From Streptomyces sp. A0642 (GTDB lineage Bacteria > Actinomycetota > Actinomycetes > Streptomycetales > Streptomycetaceae): DNA of 64,000 nt. Location: positions 1-64,000 of the forward strand of contig NZ_SSBL01000010.1 in the NCBI RefSeq assembly GCF_004795105.1, in the 5' to 3' direction. Of this stretch, positions 17,542 through 25,712 are shown one piece after another. The notes under the pieces are model-generated. The model worked only from the letters and a program-made list of their open reading frames with translations, was not told the origin of the DNA and did not search any database. Both the position numbers and the translations under genes were made by a program. The stretch's first letter is position 1; each line of letters begins with the position of its first letter.

Positions 17542-19347
17542 ATGAGAAGGACAAGGCTCGGTCACACCGTCGGAAGCGTCATCGCGGCCTTCGCGATGCT
17601 GGCGATACCCCTGGCCACCGCCGAGGCGTACGCGCCCACCGGCGGGGTCCTGTACCGGCTCGGCACCGAGGCCTGCCTGAAGGGAAGGGCGAACTGCGCG
17701 GTCTACCCGAAGTCGGCGCAGCTGCCGGCCGGCCGACTGGTCGCCTCGTTCGAGAAGTCCACCGTCGTTCCGCGGACGGGCAGCGCCGACGGGCAGACCC
17801 TTCCGGTCTACAAGAGCGACGACCGCGGCACGACCTGGCAGCCGCTCTCGGAGGTCGCGGCCCCGGCCTACCTCTCGAACGACCCGCGGTACGCGAAATA
17901 CACGAGCAACTGGACCAACCCGTACCTGTACACGCTCCCGCAGGACATCGGGAACCTGCAACGGGGCACACTGCTCCTCGCGAGCGTCGTATCGGGCGAC
18001 GACCAGTACTACAAGGAACACAAGGCGGCCGACCCGGACTGGACACCGTCCAACGACGGAGACCGCCAGGACCTGGCGATCGCCCTGTACTCCAGCACCG
18101 ACGAAGGCGTGACGTGGAAGGTCGTCAACGTCATCGCGACCGGAGGCTGGCAGGGCGGCAGCGCGGGCGCCCTCGGGCAGAACATCGCGCGCGCCAACAC
18201 CTTCCGCCAGGTGGACCCCGTCTGGGAGCCCTACCTGATGGTCTACGACGGCCGGCTCGTCTGCTACTACTCCGACGAGAACGACTACCTCGGCTTCGAC
18301 CCGTCCACCGGAGTGCCCGCACTCGACCCGGCCAACAACACCGCTCCGGACTCACACGGCCAGATCCTCGCCCACAGGACGTGGGACGGCGTAGGCGGGC
18401 AGTGGAGCGCGCCCGTCGTGGATGTCGCGGGACTCACCCAGAGCATGGGTGGAGGCAAGACAGAGATCGGCGGGGGCCGCCCCGGTATGGCCAACGTGGT
18501 GCCGACCACGGACGGCAAGTGGATACTCCCGTACGAGTACTGGGGCGGCGGCTCCAACACCCGGTACCGCATCGCCGACAGCCCCCTCGAGTTCTTCCGC
18601 GGCTCCCCCACCGGCGACAGCGTGACGTCCCTGCCGGTCGACGCCGGCTCCCGCCCCCTCGCGACCGGCGGCAGCCCGGTCGTCATCAGGCTCCCCGACG
18701 GCCGCCTGGTCTACAACGCCGCCGGCAGCGGGAACGTCTGGGTCAACGAGAGCGGACGCGGCGACGGCACGTGGAAGGAGTACCAGACGACTTCGCAGGC
18801 CGGCTACAGCCGCAATCTGCAGTACGTCGCCGGAACGGGCCGGGTCGCGATCCTCAACAACCAGGGCGCCTCGGTGCTCGCCTACGCCGAGACCGACCTC
18901 GGCCGCTCGGACGGCGCCTACTACCAGCTCGTGAACCGCAGGACCGGCCAGGTGATCGGCACCGGCGGCAAGACCAACGACGCGAACATCGGCAACCGGG
19001 ACGTCCCCGACGTCGTCCTCGAGTCCCCCGGCTCCGCGGCGAACCGGGACACCCAGTACTGGCACGTGACGAACGAACCGAACGGGGGCGTCACCCTGTT
19101 GAACAAGTCCGGCGGCCGTGCGGCAGCCGTCTGGACCGGCCGTGCCACGGCCGGTCAGCGAATCGGCCAGTGGGTCGACAACAGCCCCACCGGCAGCTGG
19201 AACCTCGTCCCGGCCGACAACGGGTTCTACAAGCTGCGGTCGGTCGGTGACACGAGCCTCTATCTGACCGGTGCGTCGGGCGGTGCACCGCTCACCCTGC
19301 AGTACGCGGCCACGGACGGCTCCCAGGAATGGAAGCTCGTGCCGTAA
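17542..19347 (+). CDS. Secreted BNR-repeat glycosidase-like protein with ricin-like C-terminus
   Basis: 601 aa. The signal peptide ends near residue 30 (TAEAYA). Asp-box motifs of the form S-x-D-x-G-x-x-W occur twice (KSDDRGTTW, SSTDEGVTW). With the spacing of the strands this points to a six-bladed sialidase-type propeller over about residues 30-440. The C-terminal ~135 residues (YYQLVNRRTGQVIGTGG ... DGSQEWKLVP) look like a ricin-type beta-trefoil carbohydrate-binding module. Candidates are a GH93-type exo-arabinanase or another exo-acting enzyme of the sialidase superfamily. The catalytic family is not settled by eye. It starts 40 bases after the GH42 gene with GGAGG, so it is very likely in the same operon. 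Confidence 0.75.
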   Translation: MRRTRLGHTVGSVIAAFAMLAIPLATAEAYAPTGGVLYRLGTEACLKGRANCAVYPKSAQLPAGRLVASFEKSTVVPRTGSADGQTLPVYKSDDRGTTWQPLSEVAAPAYLSNDPRYAKYTSNWTNPYLYTLPQDIGNLQRGTLLLASVVSGDDQYYKEHKAADPDWTPSNDGDRQDLAIALYSSTDEGVTWKVVNVIATGGWQGGSAGALGQNIARANTFRQVDPVWEPYLMVYDGRLVCYYSDENDYLGFDPSTGVPALDPANNTAPDSHGQILAHRTWDGVGGQWSAPVVDVAGLTQSMGGGKTEIGGGRPGMANVVPTTDGKWILPYEYWGGGSNTRYRIADSPLEFFRGSPTGDSVTSLPVDAGSRPLATGGSPVVIRLPDGRLVYNAAGSGNVWVNESGRGDGTWKEYQTTSQAGYSRNLQYVAGTGRVAILNNQGASVLAYAETDLGRSDGAYYQLVNRRTGQVIGTGGKTNDANIGNRDVPDVVLESPGSAANRDTQYWHVTNEPNGGVTLLNKSGGRAAAVWTGRATAGQRIGQWVDNSPTGSWNLVPADNGFYKLRSVGDTSLYLTGASGGAPLTLQYAATDGSQEWKLVP

Positions 19348-19359
19348 AGACCGTGCACC

Positions 19360-19409
19360 GCAAGAAGGGCTGAGGCGCCACGTCCGCGTGGCGCCTCAGC
19401 CCTTCTTGC
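19360..19409. terminator. 23-bp hairpin terminator closing locus A
   Basis: Arms 19360-19382 and 19387-19409 are perfectly complementary over 23 bp with the loop TCCG. It starts 12 bases after the stop of the BNR gene. This is one of the longest perfect hairpins in the window. Confidence 0.95.
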
Positions 19410-19506
19410 CTTCACCCGCCGGGGCAGGTCAGGGCCGCCCCACGGCGCGCGTAAGGGAGGTCGGCGGTACCGCCGGATCAACTTCCGGTTACCACCCCCT
19501 CACGCG

Positions 19507-19698
19507 TTCGAAAGTTTCGAAGCAGTGCATGGCATCCCTCGGATCACTCACACCCGACCCATCAACCTTCTCGATGAGTACTGGATGGACTTGCACGTCG
19601 ACCTGCGGAATTGAGCAACCCGGCATGCCTTCACCGCGTCCGAAGCTTTCGAAATAACTGCCGAAAGTATTGACAGCTGTCAGGGGCAGATCAAGACT
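19507..19698 (+). promoter_or_regulatory. Xylanase promoter with GAAA/TTTC palindromes
   Basis: TTCGAAAGTTTCGAA (19507-19521) is a perfect dyad around a central G. A second, imperfect copy, CCGAAGCTTTCGAA, ends at 19652, and CCGAAAGT is at 19661-19668. The promoter reads TTGACA (19670-19675), a 17-base spacer and AAGACT (19693-19698). A 12-base palindrome TGACAGCTGTCA (19671-19682) overlaps the -35. CGAAA-type boxes are known upstream of Streptomyces xylanase genes, which fits the gene that follows. The rest of this gap holds nothing else recognisable. Confidence 0.75.
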
Positions 19699-19832
19699 CC
19701 CTGATCGGACCGGACACCCCCGCCGACAGCCGCGTCATCCCAACTACGCGACGCTGCCCTCGCGTTGAGAGCAGTCGGTGAAGACCCGTCCGGCGTCACC
19801 CGTACGTAAAACAGTCCCTGGAGGACACCGAC

Positions 19833-20855
19833 ATGAGCGCATCCGTGCCATCGCCGCGCCGGCGCAGACCCGCCCCCTTCATGACCCTGCTGCGGAGCTC
19901 CTGGGCCATCGCCCTGGCCGCGGTCGCCGTGCTGCTGGTGCCCAATGCCGCCAGCGCCGACACCGTCATCAACTCGAACCAGACCGGCACCAACAACGGC
20001 TTCTACTACTCGAACTGGAGCGATGGCGGCGGCTCGGTGTCGATGACGCTGGGCTCGGGCGGCAACTACGGCTACCAGTGGAGCAACGTCGGCAACTTCG
20101 TCGGTGGGAAGGGCTGGAGCACCGGCGGACGCAAGTCCGTGAACTACTCCGGCAGTTTCAACCCGTCGGGCAACGCCTACCTCGCGCTCTACGGCTGGAC
20201 CACCAACCCGCTGGTCGAGTACTACGTCGTCGAGAACTACGGCACCTACCGCCCCACCGGCACCTTCAAGGGCACGGTCACCAGCGACGGAGGCACCTAC
20301 GACATCTACGAGACGACCCGGGTGAACCAGCCCTCGATCGAGGGCACGAAGACCTTCAACCAGTACTGGAGCGTCCGCCAGTCGAAGCGGACGGGAGGCA
20401 CCATCACCACGGGCAACCACTTCGACGCCTGGGCGAGCCACGGCATGAACATGGGTTCCTTCAACTACATGATCATGGCGACCGAGGGCTACCAGAGCAG
20501 CGGCAGCTCCAACATCACCGTCAGTGAGGGCAGCTCCGGCGGCGGCACGGGCGGCGGCGGCACGGGCGGTGGTACCGGGGGCGGTACCGGCGGCTGCACC
20601 GCGACGCTCTCCGCGGGCGACAAGTGGAGCGATCGCTACAACCTGAACGTCTCCGTCTCCGGCTCCAGCAACTGGACCGTCACCATGAAGGTCCCCTCGC
20701 CCGAGAAGGTCCTGTCGACCTGGAACGTGAGCGCGAGCTACCCGGACAGCCAGACCCTCGTGGCCAAGTCCAACGGCAGCGGCAACAACTGGGGAACGAC
20801 CATCCAGACCAACGGCTCCTGGACGTGGCCGACGGTCAGCTGCAGCGCCGGCTGA
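19833..20855 (+). CDS. xlnB: Secreted endo-1,4-beta-xylanase, GH11 with xylan-binding CBM2
   Basis: 340 aa. A long signal peptide (about residues 1-42, ending ASA-DTV) is followed by a GH11 jelly roll to about residue 232. The catalytic pair is visible: nucleophile Glu129 in PLVEYYVVENYG and acid/base Glu218 in MATEGYQSSG. A Gly-rich linker leads to a CBM2-type module (about 254-340, CTATLSAGDKWSDRYNLNVSV) beginning and ending in cysteine. It cuts the xylan backbone outside the cell. Together with the acetylxylan esterase 89 bases downstream it reproduces the xlnB-axeA pair described in S. lividans. Control is probably through the GAAA/TTTC boxes upstream. Confidence 0.95.
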   Translation: MSASVPSPRRRRPAPFMTLLRSSWAIALAAVAVLLVPNAASADTVINSNQTGTNNGFYYSNWSDGGGSVSMTLGSGGNYGYQWSNVGNFVGGKGWSTGGRKSVNYSGSFNPSGNAYLALYGWTTNPLVEYYVVENYGTYRPTGTFKGTVTSDGGTYDIYETTRVNQPSIEGTKTFNQYWSVRQSKRTGGTITTGNHFDAWASHGMNMGSFNYMIMATEGYQSSGSSNITVSEGSSGGGTGGGGTGGGTGGGTGGCTATLSAGDKWSDRYNLNVSVSGSSNWTVTMKVPSPEKVLSTWNVSASYPDSQTLVAKSNGSGNNWGTTIQTNGSWTWPTVSCSAG

Positions 20856-20944
20856 TCCCACCGGCTCGCCGCTTCCCTCACGTGCACCCCGCGTCCGGCC
20901 GCGCTCCTCGGCGCGGCCGGACCTCCGCCACCAGGAGGACCCCC

Positions 20945-21940
20945 ATGCATCTCCTTCCCCGCCTTCGCCCGGCCGCTCTGGCCGTCGGACTCGCTCTCGC
21001 CGCGACGGCCTCCCTGGGCCTGACCGCCACGGCCGCCGCCCCCGCACAGGCCGCCACCTGCAACGGCTACGTGGGCCTCACCTTCGACGACGGCCCGTCC
21101 AACGACCACACCCCCGCCGTCCTCAGCGCTCTCAAGCAGAACGGTCTGCGGGCCACCATGTTCAACGAGGGCCAGTTCGCCGCCTCCTACCCGGGGCAGG
21201 TGCAGGCCGAGATCAATGCCGGCATGTGGGTCGGCAACCACAGCTACACGCACCCCCATCTCATCCAGAAGAGCCAGGCCGAGATCGACTCGGAGCTCTC
21301 CCGGACCCAGCAGGCCATCGCCGGCGCGGGCGGAGGCACACCGAAACTGTTCCGGCCGCCGTACGGCGAGACCAACTCCACCCTCAAGGCCGTCGAGGCC
21401 AAGTACGGACTGACGGAGGTGATCTGGGACGTCGACTCGCAGGACTGGAACGGCGCCAGTACCGACGCGATCGTGCAGGCCGCGGGACGGCTCACCAACG
21501 GCCAGGTGATCCTGATGCACGAGTGGCCGGCCAACACCCTCGCCGCGATCCCGCGCATCGCCCAGTCGCTCGCTTCCCGTGGCCTGTGCTCCGGCATGAT
21601 CTCGCCGCAGACCGGGCGGGCCGTCGCGCCCGACGGCAGCGCCGGCGGCGGGACCGGTGGGGGCGGGGGCACCGGTGGCTGCACCGCGACGCTGTCCGCC
21701 GGGCAGCAGTGGAGCGACCGTTACAACCTCAACGTCTCCGTCAGCGGCTCCAGCAACTGGACGGTCACGATGAACGTCCCCTCCCCCGAGAAGATCCTCT
21801 CCACCTGGAACATCAGCGCGTCGTACCCCAGCGCCCAGGTCCTGACCGCGAAGCCCAACGGCAGCGGTAACACCTGGGGGGTGACACTGCAGACCAACGG
21901 TTCCTGGGTCTGGCCGACGGTGTCCTGCACCACCGGCTGA
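20945..21940 (+). CDS. axeA: Secreted acetylxylan esterase, CE4 NodB-type with CBM2
   Basis: 331 aa from the ATG at 20945, just after AGGAGGA. The signal peptide ends in AQA about residue 37. The NodB/CE4 fold shows motif 1 TFDDGPS, the metal-binding motif 2 HSYTHPH, motif 3 RPPYGETN and a late VILMHEW, so it is a zinc- or cobalt-dependent deacetylase. After a Gly-rich linker the CBM2 module (about 245-331) is almost the same as that of the xylanase. It removes acetyl groups from xylan so that the xylanase can act. No promoter is needed in the 89-base gap, so it is probably co-transcribed with xlnB. Confidence 0.95.
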   Translation: MHLLPRLRPAALAVGLALAATASLGLTATAAAPAQAATCNGYVGLTFDDGPSNDHTPAVLSALKQNGLRATMFNEGQFAASYPGQVQAEINAGMWVGNHSYTHPHLIQKSQAEIDSELSRTQQAIAGAGGGTPKLFRPPYGETNSTLKAVEAKYGLTEVIWDVDSQDWNGASTDAIVQAAGRLTNGQVILMHEWPANTLAAIPRIAQSLASRGLCSGMISPQTGRAVAPDGSAGGGTGGGGGTGGCTATLSAGQQWSDRYNLNVSVSGSSNWTVTMNVPSPEKILSTWNISASYPSAQVLTAKPNGSGNTWGVTLQTNGSWVWPTVSCTTG

Positions 21941-21970
21941 CCACCGGAGTCACCAGCCGCGGTTCCCGGT

Positions 21971-21995
21971 GTGCGGCGCCCCCGCGGCGCCGCAC
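21971..21995. terminator. Hairpin terminator between axeA and the GH63-like gene
   Basis: Arms GTGCGGCGCC (21971-21980) and GGCGCCGCAC (21986-21995) pair perfectly around a 5-base loop. The genes on both sides converge on it. Confidence 0.85.
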
Positions 21996-22043
21996 CCTCG
22001 CGCTCCCCGCCCGGCCACGGCTCGAAGCGGTCCTCGGCACGCC

Positions 22044-23783
22044 CTAGGAGCCGCCACCGCGGCTCACATGCGCTTCGGCGAGCAGGAGGTAGCTGCTGGC
22101 GGTCCAGGTGTAGGCGCGGTCCCGCAGGCCCGTTCCGGCCAGGGCGTCGAAGTTCTCGGCGAAGCCGTGGTTCTCGCACAGCGTGCGGAAGCAGGCGCTG
22201 ATCTCGTCCGCCAGCCGGTGCTGCCCGGCGCGGCGCAGCCCGTCCTCGATGAGGACCGTGGCGGGGGCCCAGATCGGGCCGCGCCAGTAGCCGTCGGGGA
22301 GGTAGTGCGGCGAGGCCGGCAGTTCGGTGGCCAGTCCGTGCGGGGTCAGGTGGGCCTCGATGCGGGCGGCCAGCACGGCGGCGACGTCCTGCGGCAGATG
22401 CTCGCCCAGCACGATGGGCATCAGGTCGAGGAGACTGGAGCTGTGCCAGGTGTCACCGCTGTCGACCCCTCGGGTGACGAACCGCTCACCGCTCCAGAGC
22501 TCGTCGAACATCGCCGTCTGTGCCGCCCCGGCGGCCCGTGTCCACCGGTCGACGTCCCCGGGGATGTCCAGGAGGGCGGCCAGCCGGGCGAGTTCGTGGA
22601 ACTGGAGGATGAGGAAGGCTGCCAGGTCCGCGGTGACCACCACGCGTTCGGGGTCGAAGGTGGTGGCGTTGTCCCAGCCGCTGTCGTTGCCGTGCTGGTA
22701 GTGGGGCAGGGCGGCGCCCGGCGCGCGTCGTGCGGTGAGCCAGAAGTCCGTCCAGCGCGTCAGCCTGTCGTACGTCTCGGCCAGGTCCGCACGGCTGACC
22801 GGCGTGGTCAGCCGACGCCGCAGGTGGCCGAACGCCCAGCCGTGGATGGGCGGTTTGACGAAGTTGCGGAGGATCTCGGAGTGGGTGACCGAGTCCGGCA
22901 GCGCCCCGGTCCCGTCCTGGTGGTCGAAGGGCACGTGGTACTGGTCCCAGGCCAGTCCGGGCCGGCCGGGCGCCAGGGCCAGGGCGTTGAAGCAGTGGTC
23001 CCAGCTCCAGACCTTGTCCATCCAGTGCTTGGACATGAGGACACCGGGCCGGGTGAGCATCCCCGCCGGGAGGACGGTCGCGGACCACACGACGTAGACC
23101 GCGAGTTCGGCGGCCGGCGTGGCGGAGGAGCGCCAGGGGGCGACCGCGTCGGCGAAGTCCGCGAAGGAGCTCTGCGCGGCCTCGGCGATCTTGTCGAAGG
23201 CCGCCGTCCGGACGTACGCGGGGCGGGCGGTGTCGAGTTCCTCGATCGCGATCTCCCAGAGGCCGTCCGCGTCGGCGGCGACGGTCAGGCCGCGGTCGGC
23301 GCCGCCCAGGGCCTGGCTGCCGAAGGCGTCGGTCACCGTGCCGGAGAGCACGGTGACGCGGTAGCGGCGACCGGTCTCGTACGAGGTGAACACGTACGCG
23401 CCGGCGGACGCGTCGTGGAAGAAGTAGGCGCCGCTGAACGGCGTCAGCGTCCGGACCGCTGCCGAGACGCGCAGCGGCAACCCCGCGCCGCGCAGGCGCA
23501 CCGTGTCCGGCGACTCGTAGGCGAGATCGATACGGCCGAGGTCGCCGGTCCAGCTCAGCAGGCCCGGAACCGCCGTCACGCGGGTCCCGGCCCGCTCCCC
23601 CGTCGCGGCGTCCAGCGGCACGAGGCTCAGGACGGCGTGCATGCCGTTCTGGTGCGAGACGAGGTGGAGGTCCTCGGCCCAGACCTTCTCCGCCAGGACC
23701 GGGGAGATGTCGAACCAGGAGCCGTACGTACTGAAAGGGATGTCCTGGACGGAGAAGGCCGGGCCGGATCGGGCGGCGGTCAT
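22044..23783 (-). CDS. Intracellular GH63-like (alpha/alpha)6-barrel glycosidase (locus C)
   Basis: 579 aa, no signal peptide. An N-terminal beta-sandwich (about 1-200) is followed by an (alpha/alpha)6 barrel like those of YgjK and other GH63 / MGH1-type glycosidases. The probable general acid lies in KVWSWDHCFNALAL, and the barrel closes with YWRGPIWAPATVLIEDGL and a late YTWTASSYLLLAEAH. It would remove terminal, probably alpha-linked, sugars from an oligosaccharide brought in by the importer encoded upstream in the same operon. The exact family (GH63 or a relative) and the substrate cannot be told by eye. Confidence 0.75.
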   Translation of the reverse strand: MTAARSGPAFSVQDIPFSTYGSWFDISPVLAEKVWAEDLHLVSHQNGMHAVLSLVPLDAATGERAGTRVTAVPGLLSWTGDLGRIDLAYESPDTVRLRGAGLPLRVSAAVRTLTPFSGAYFFHDASAGAYVFTSYETGRRYRVTVLSGTVTDAFGSQALGGADRGLTVAADADGLWEIAIEELDTARPAYVRTAAFDKIAEAAQSSFADFADAVAPWRSSATPAAELAVYVVWSATVLPAGMLTRPGVLMSKHWMDKVWSWDHCFNALALAPGRPGLAWDQYHVPFDHQDGTGALPDSVTHSEILRNFVKPPIHGWAFGHLRRRLTTPVSRADLAETYDRLTRWTDFWLTARRAPGAALPHYQHGNDSGWDNATTFDPERVVVTADLAAFLILQFHELARLAALLDIPGDVDRWTRAAGAAQTAMFDELWSGERFVTRGVDSGDTWHSSSLLDLMPIVLGEHLPQDVAAVLAARIEAHLTPHGLATELPASPHYLPDGYWRGPIWAPATVLIEDGLRRAGQHRLADEISACFRTLCENHGFAENFDALAGTGLRDRAYTWTASSYLLLAEAHVSRGGGS

Positions 23784-23872
23784 GAGAGGTCACTCGTTTC
23801 TCGGGCAGGGTGCGCCGGCCGTCCGGCGGACGGCACGGCCATGGCGGGGCAGGGGAGGAGTGGTGAGAGCGG

Positions 23873-24724
23873 TCAGTCCTTGACGGCGCCGGCGGTCACA
23901 CCGGCGGCGACGAAGCGCTGGGCGAGGACGAGGATGACCGCGGCCGGCAGGGAGGCCACGACGGCGGTGGCCATGATGGCGTTCCACTCCTGGTTGTTGT
24001 TGCCGATGTAGTGGTAGATGCCGAGGGTGATGGGCTCGTGGGCGCCGCCGTTGACCAGGGTTCCGGCGAAGACGAAGTCGGACCAGGACCACAGGAACGC
24101 GAACAGGGACACCGTGACGACGGAGTTGCGGCTCATCGGCAGGACGATCGACCAGAAGGTGCGCAGGGGCCCGGCGCCGTCCGTCTTGGCCGCCTGCATC
24201 AGCTCGCCGGGGATGCCGGACATGAACGCGGTGAAGATGAGCACCGCGAAGGGAACGGCCAGGGTGGAGTCGGCGACGATCAGGCCGGGGACGGACTGGA
24301 GCAGGCCGAGGCTGAGGTAGATGGCGTAGAAGCCCATCGCCATGATGATGCCGGGGATCATCTGGGCGACCAGCAGGACGAAGCCGAGGACGCCGCCGCC
24401 GCGCGGGCGCAGCTTGGCCAGGGCGTAGCCGGCGGGAGCGGCCAGGGCCACGGTCAGGACGACGGTGCCCAGGCCGATGACGAGGCTGGTGCCCAGGTAG
24501 GGCAGCTGCTCGGCGAGGACCGTGCGGTAGCCGTCCAGGGTGGCGTCGACGGGGAACAGGTCCGGTGGGCTCTTGCGCATGTTCCGGTCGCGGGTCAGGG
24601 ACACGTTCAGCATCCAGTAGACCGGGAAGAGCATGATCCCGGTCAGCACCAGGCCGATGGCCGTCTTTCCCCAGGTGCGCGTGCGCTTCGCGCTTCCTCC
24701 GGTGTGCGGGGTGTTCCGGCTCAT
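23873..24724 (-). CDS. CUT1 ABC permease, MalG type (locus C)
   Basis: 283 aa with six membrane segments and the EAA loop MQAAKTDGAGPLRTFWSIVLP. The start is the ATG at 24722-24724, which overlaps the stop of the MalF-type gene by 4 bases (ATGA). The much longer open frame upstream is a shadow of that gene. It pairs with the next permease to form the sugar channel. A gap of 89 bases leads to the GH63-like gene, which is in the same direction and probably the same operon. Confidence 0.93.
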   Translation of the reverse strand: MSRNTPHTGGSAKRTRTWGKTAIGLVLTGIMLFPVYWMLNVSLTRDRNMRKSPPDLFPVDATLDGYRTVLAEQLPYLGTSLVIGLGTVVLTVALAAPAGYALAKLRPRGGGVLGFVLLVAQMIPGIIMAMGFYAIYLSLGLLQSVPGLIVADSTLAVPFAVLIFTAFMSGIPGELMQAAKTDGAGPLRTFWSIVLPMSRNSVVTVSLFAFLWSWSDFVFAGTLVNGGAHEPITLGIYHYIGNNNQEWNAIMATAVVASLPAAVILVLAQRFVAAGVTAGAVKD

Positions 24725-25692
24725 GTCCAGGCCTGCTTTCGCTGCACCCGGATGTACACCAGGCCGAAGACCAGGGCGGCGATCACCAGGAGGTTGCCGA
24801 CGGCCGCACCCGGGCCGAAGGCCGGGAGCATGTTGCCGAATCCGAGTTGGTAGGACCAGGTGGCGAAGGTGGTGGAGGACTCCGCCGGGCCGCCCTTGGT
24901 CATGATCCAGATGATGTCGAAGACCTTGAGCGTGTACACCAGCCCGAGGAGCAGCGTGATCGCGGACACCGGGCGCAGCAGCGGGAAGGTGATGCTCCGG
25001 AACCGCCGCCAGGTGCCGGCCCCGTCCAGGGCCGCGGCCTCGTACAGTCCCGCGGGAATGGACTGCAGGCCGCTGTGGAGCACGACGAGGTTGAACGGTA
25101 CGCCGATCCAGATGTTCGCGATGATCACCGAGGCCAGCGACCAGCTCGGTGAGGTCAGCCAGTTCACCGGGTCGACGCCCACCCCGTGCAGGAGGGTGTT
25201 GACGATGCCGGAGTCGCTGTTGAGCATCCACGACCAGGTGGAGGCCGACACGATCAGCGGCAGCAGCCAGGGCACCAGGAACAGGGCCCGCAGGGTGGCG
25301 GAGAGCCGGAAGTGCTGGTGGAAGAAGACCGCGAGCGCCAGCCCGATGGCGTACTGGAAGACCAGGCACACCACGGTGAACAGGAGGGTGTGGAGCAGGG
25401 CGGGGAGGAACGTCGCGTCGGCGAAGACCGTCCTGTAGTTCTCCAGGCCGGTGAACGGGGCGTCGCCCTGGACGAAGGAGCGGACGGTGTAGTGCCGCAG
25501 GCTCAGGTCGATGTTGCGGTAGAGGGGGTAGGCGTAGAAGAGAACGAGGTAGAGGGTCACCGGGGTGAGGAAGGCCCAGGCGGCCCACTGCTGGGAGGCG
25601 GGGCGGCGGCGCGGCGGGGGCGGTGCGGCGGGGGCCGCCTCGCCGGGGCCGGTATCGGACCCGGCGAGCGGCACTCGTGTCATGTGGCTCAT
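24721..25692 (-). CDS. CUT1 ABC permease, MalF type (locus C)
   Basis: 323 aa. A Pro/Arg-rich cytoplasmic start is followed by six membrane segments, the first at about residues 38-60 (WAFLTPVTLYLVLFYAYPLY). The EAA loop is YEAAALDGAGTWRRFRSITFP. The start at 25692 has AAGG at a proper distance; an ATG three codons later (25683) is also possible. It lies 20 bases after the binding-protein stop. No ATPase gene is present, so shared MsiK is expected. Confidence 0.92.
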   Translation of the reverse strand: MSHMTRVPLAGSDTGPGEAAPAAPPPPRRRPASQQWAAWAFLTPVTLYLVLFYAYPLYRNIDLSLRHYTVRSFVQGDAPFTGLENYRTVFADATFLPALLHTLLFTVVCLVFQYAIGLALAVFFHQHFRLSATLRALFLVPWLLPLIVSASTWSWMLNSDSGIVNTLLHGVGVDPVNWLTSPSWSLASVIIANIWIGVPFNLVVLHSGLQSIPAGLYEAAALDGAGTWRRFRSITFPLLRPVSAITLLLGLVYTLKVFDIIWIMTKGGPAESSTTFATWSYQLGFGNMLPAFGPGAAVGNLLVIAALVFGLVYIRVQRKQAWT

Positions 25693-25712
25693 CGACGGAC
25701 CTTGGTGATCGG

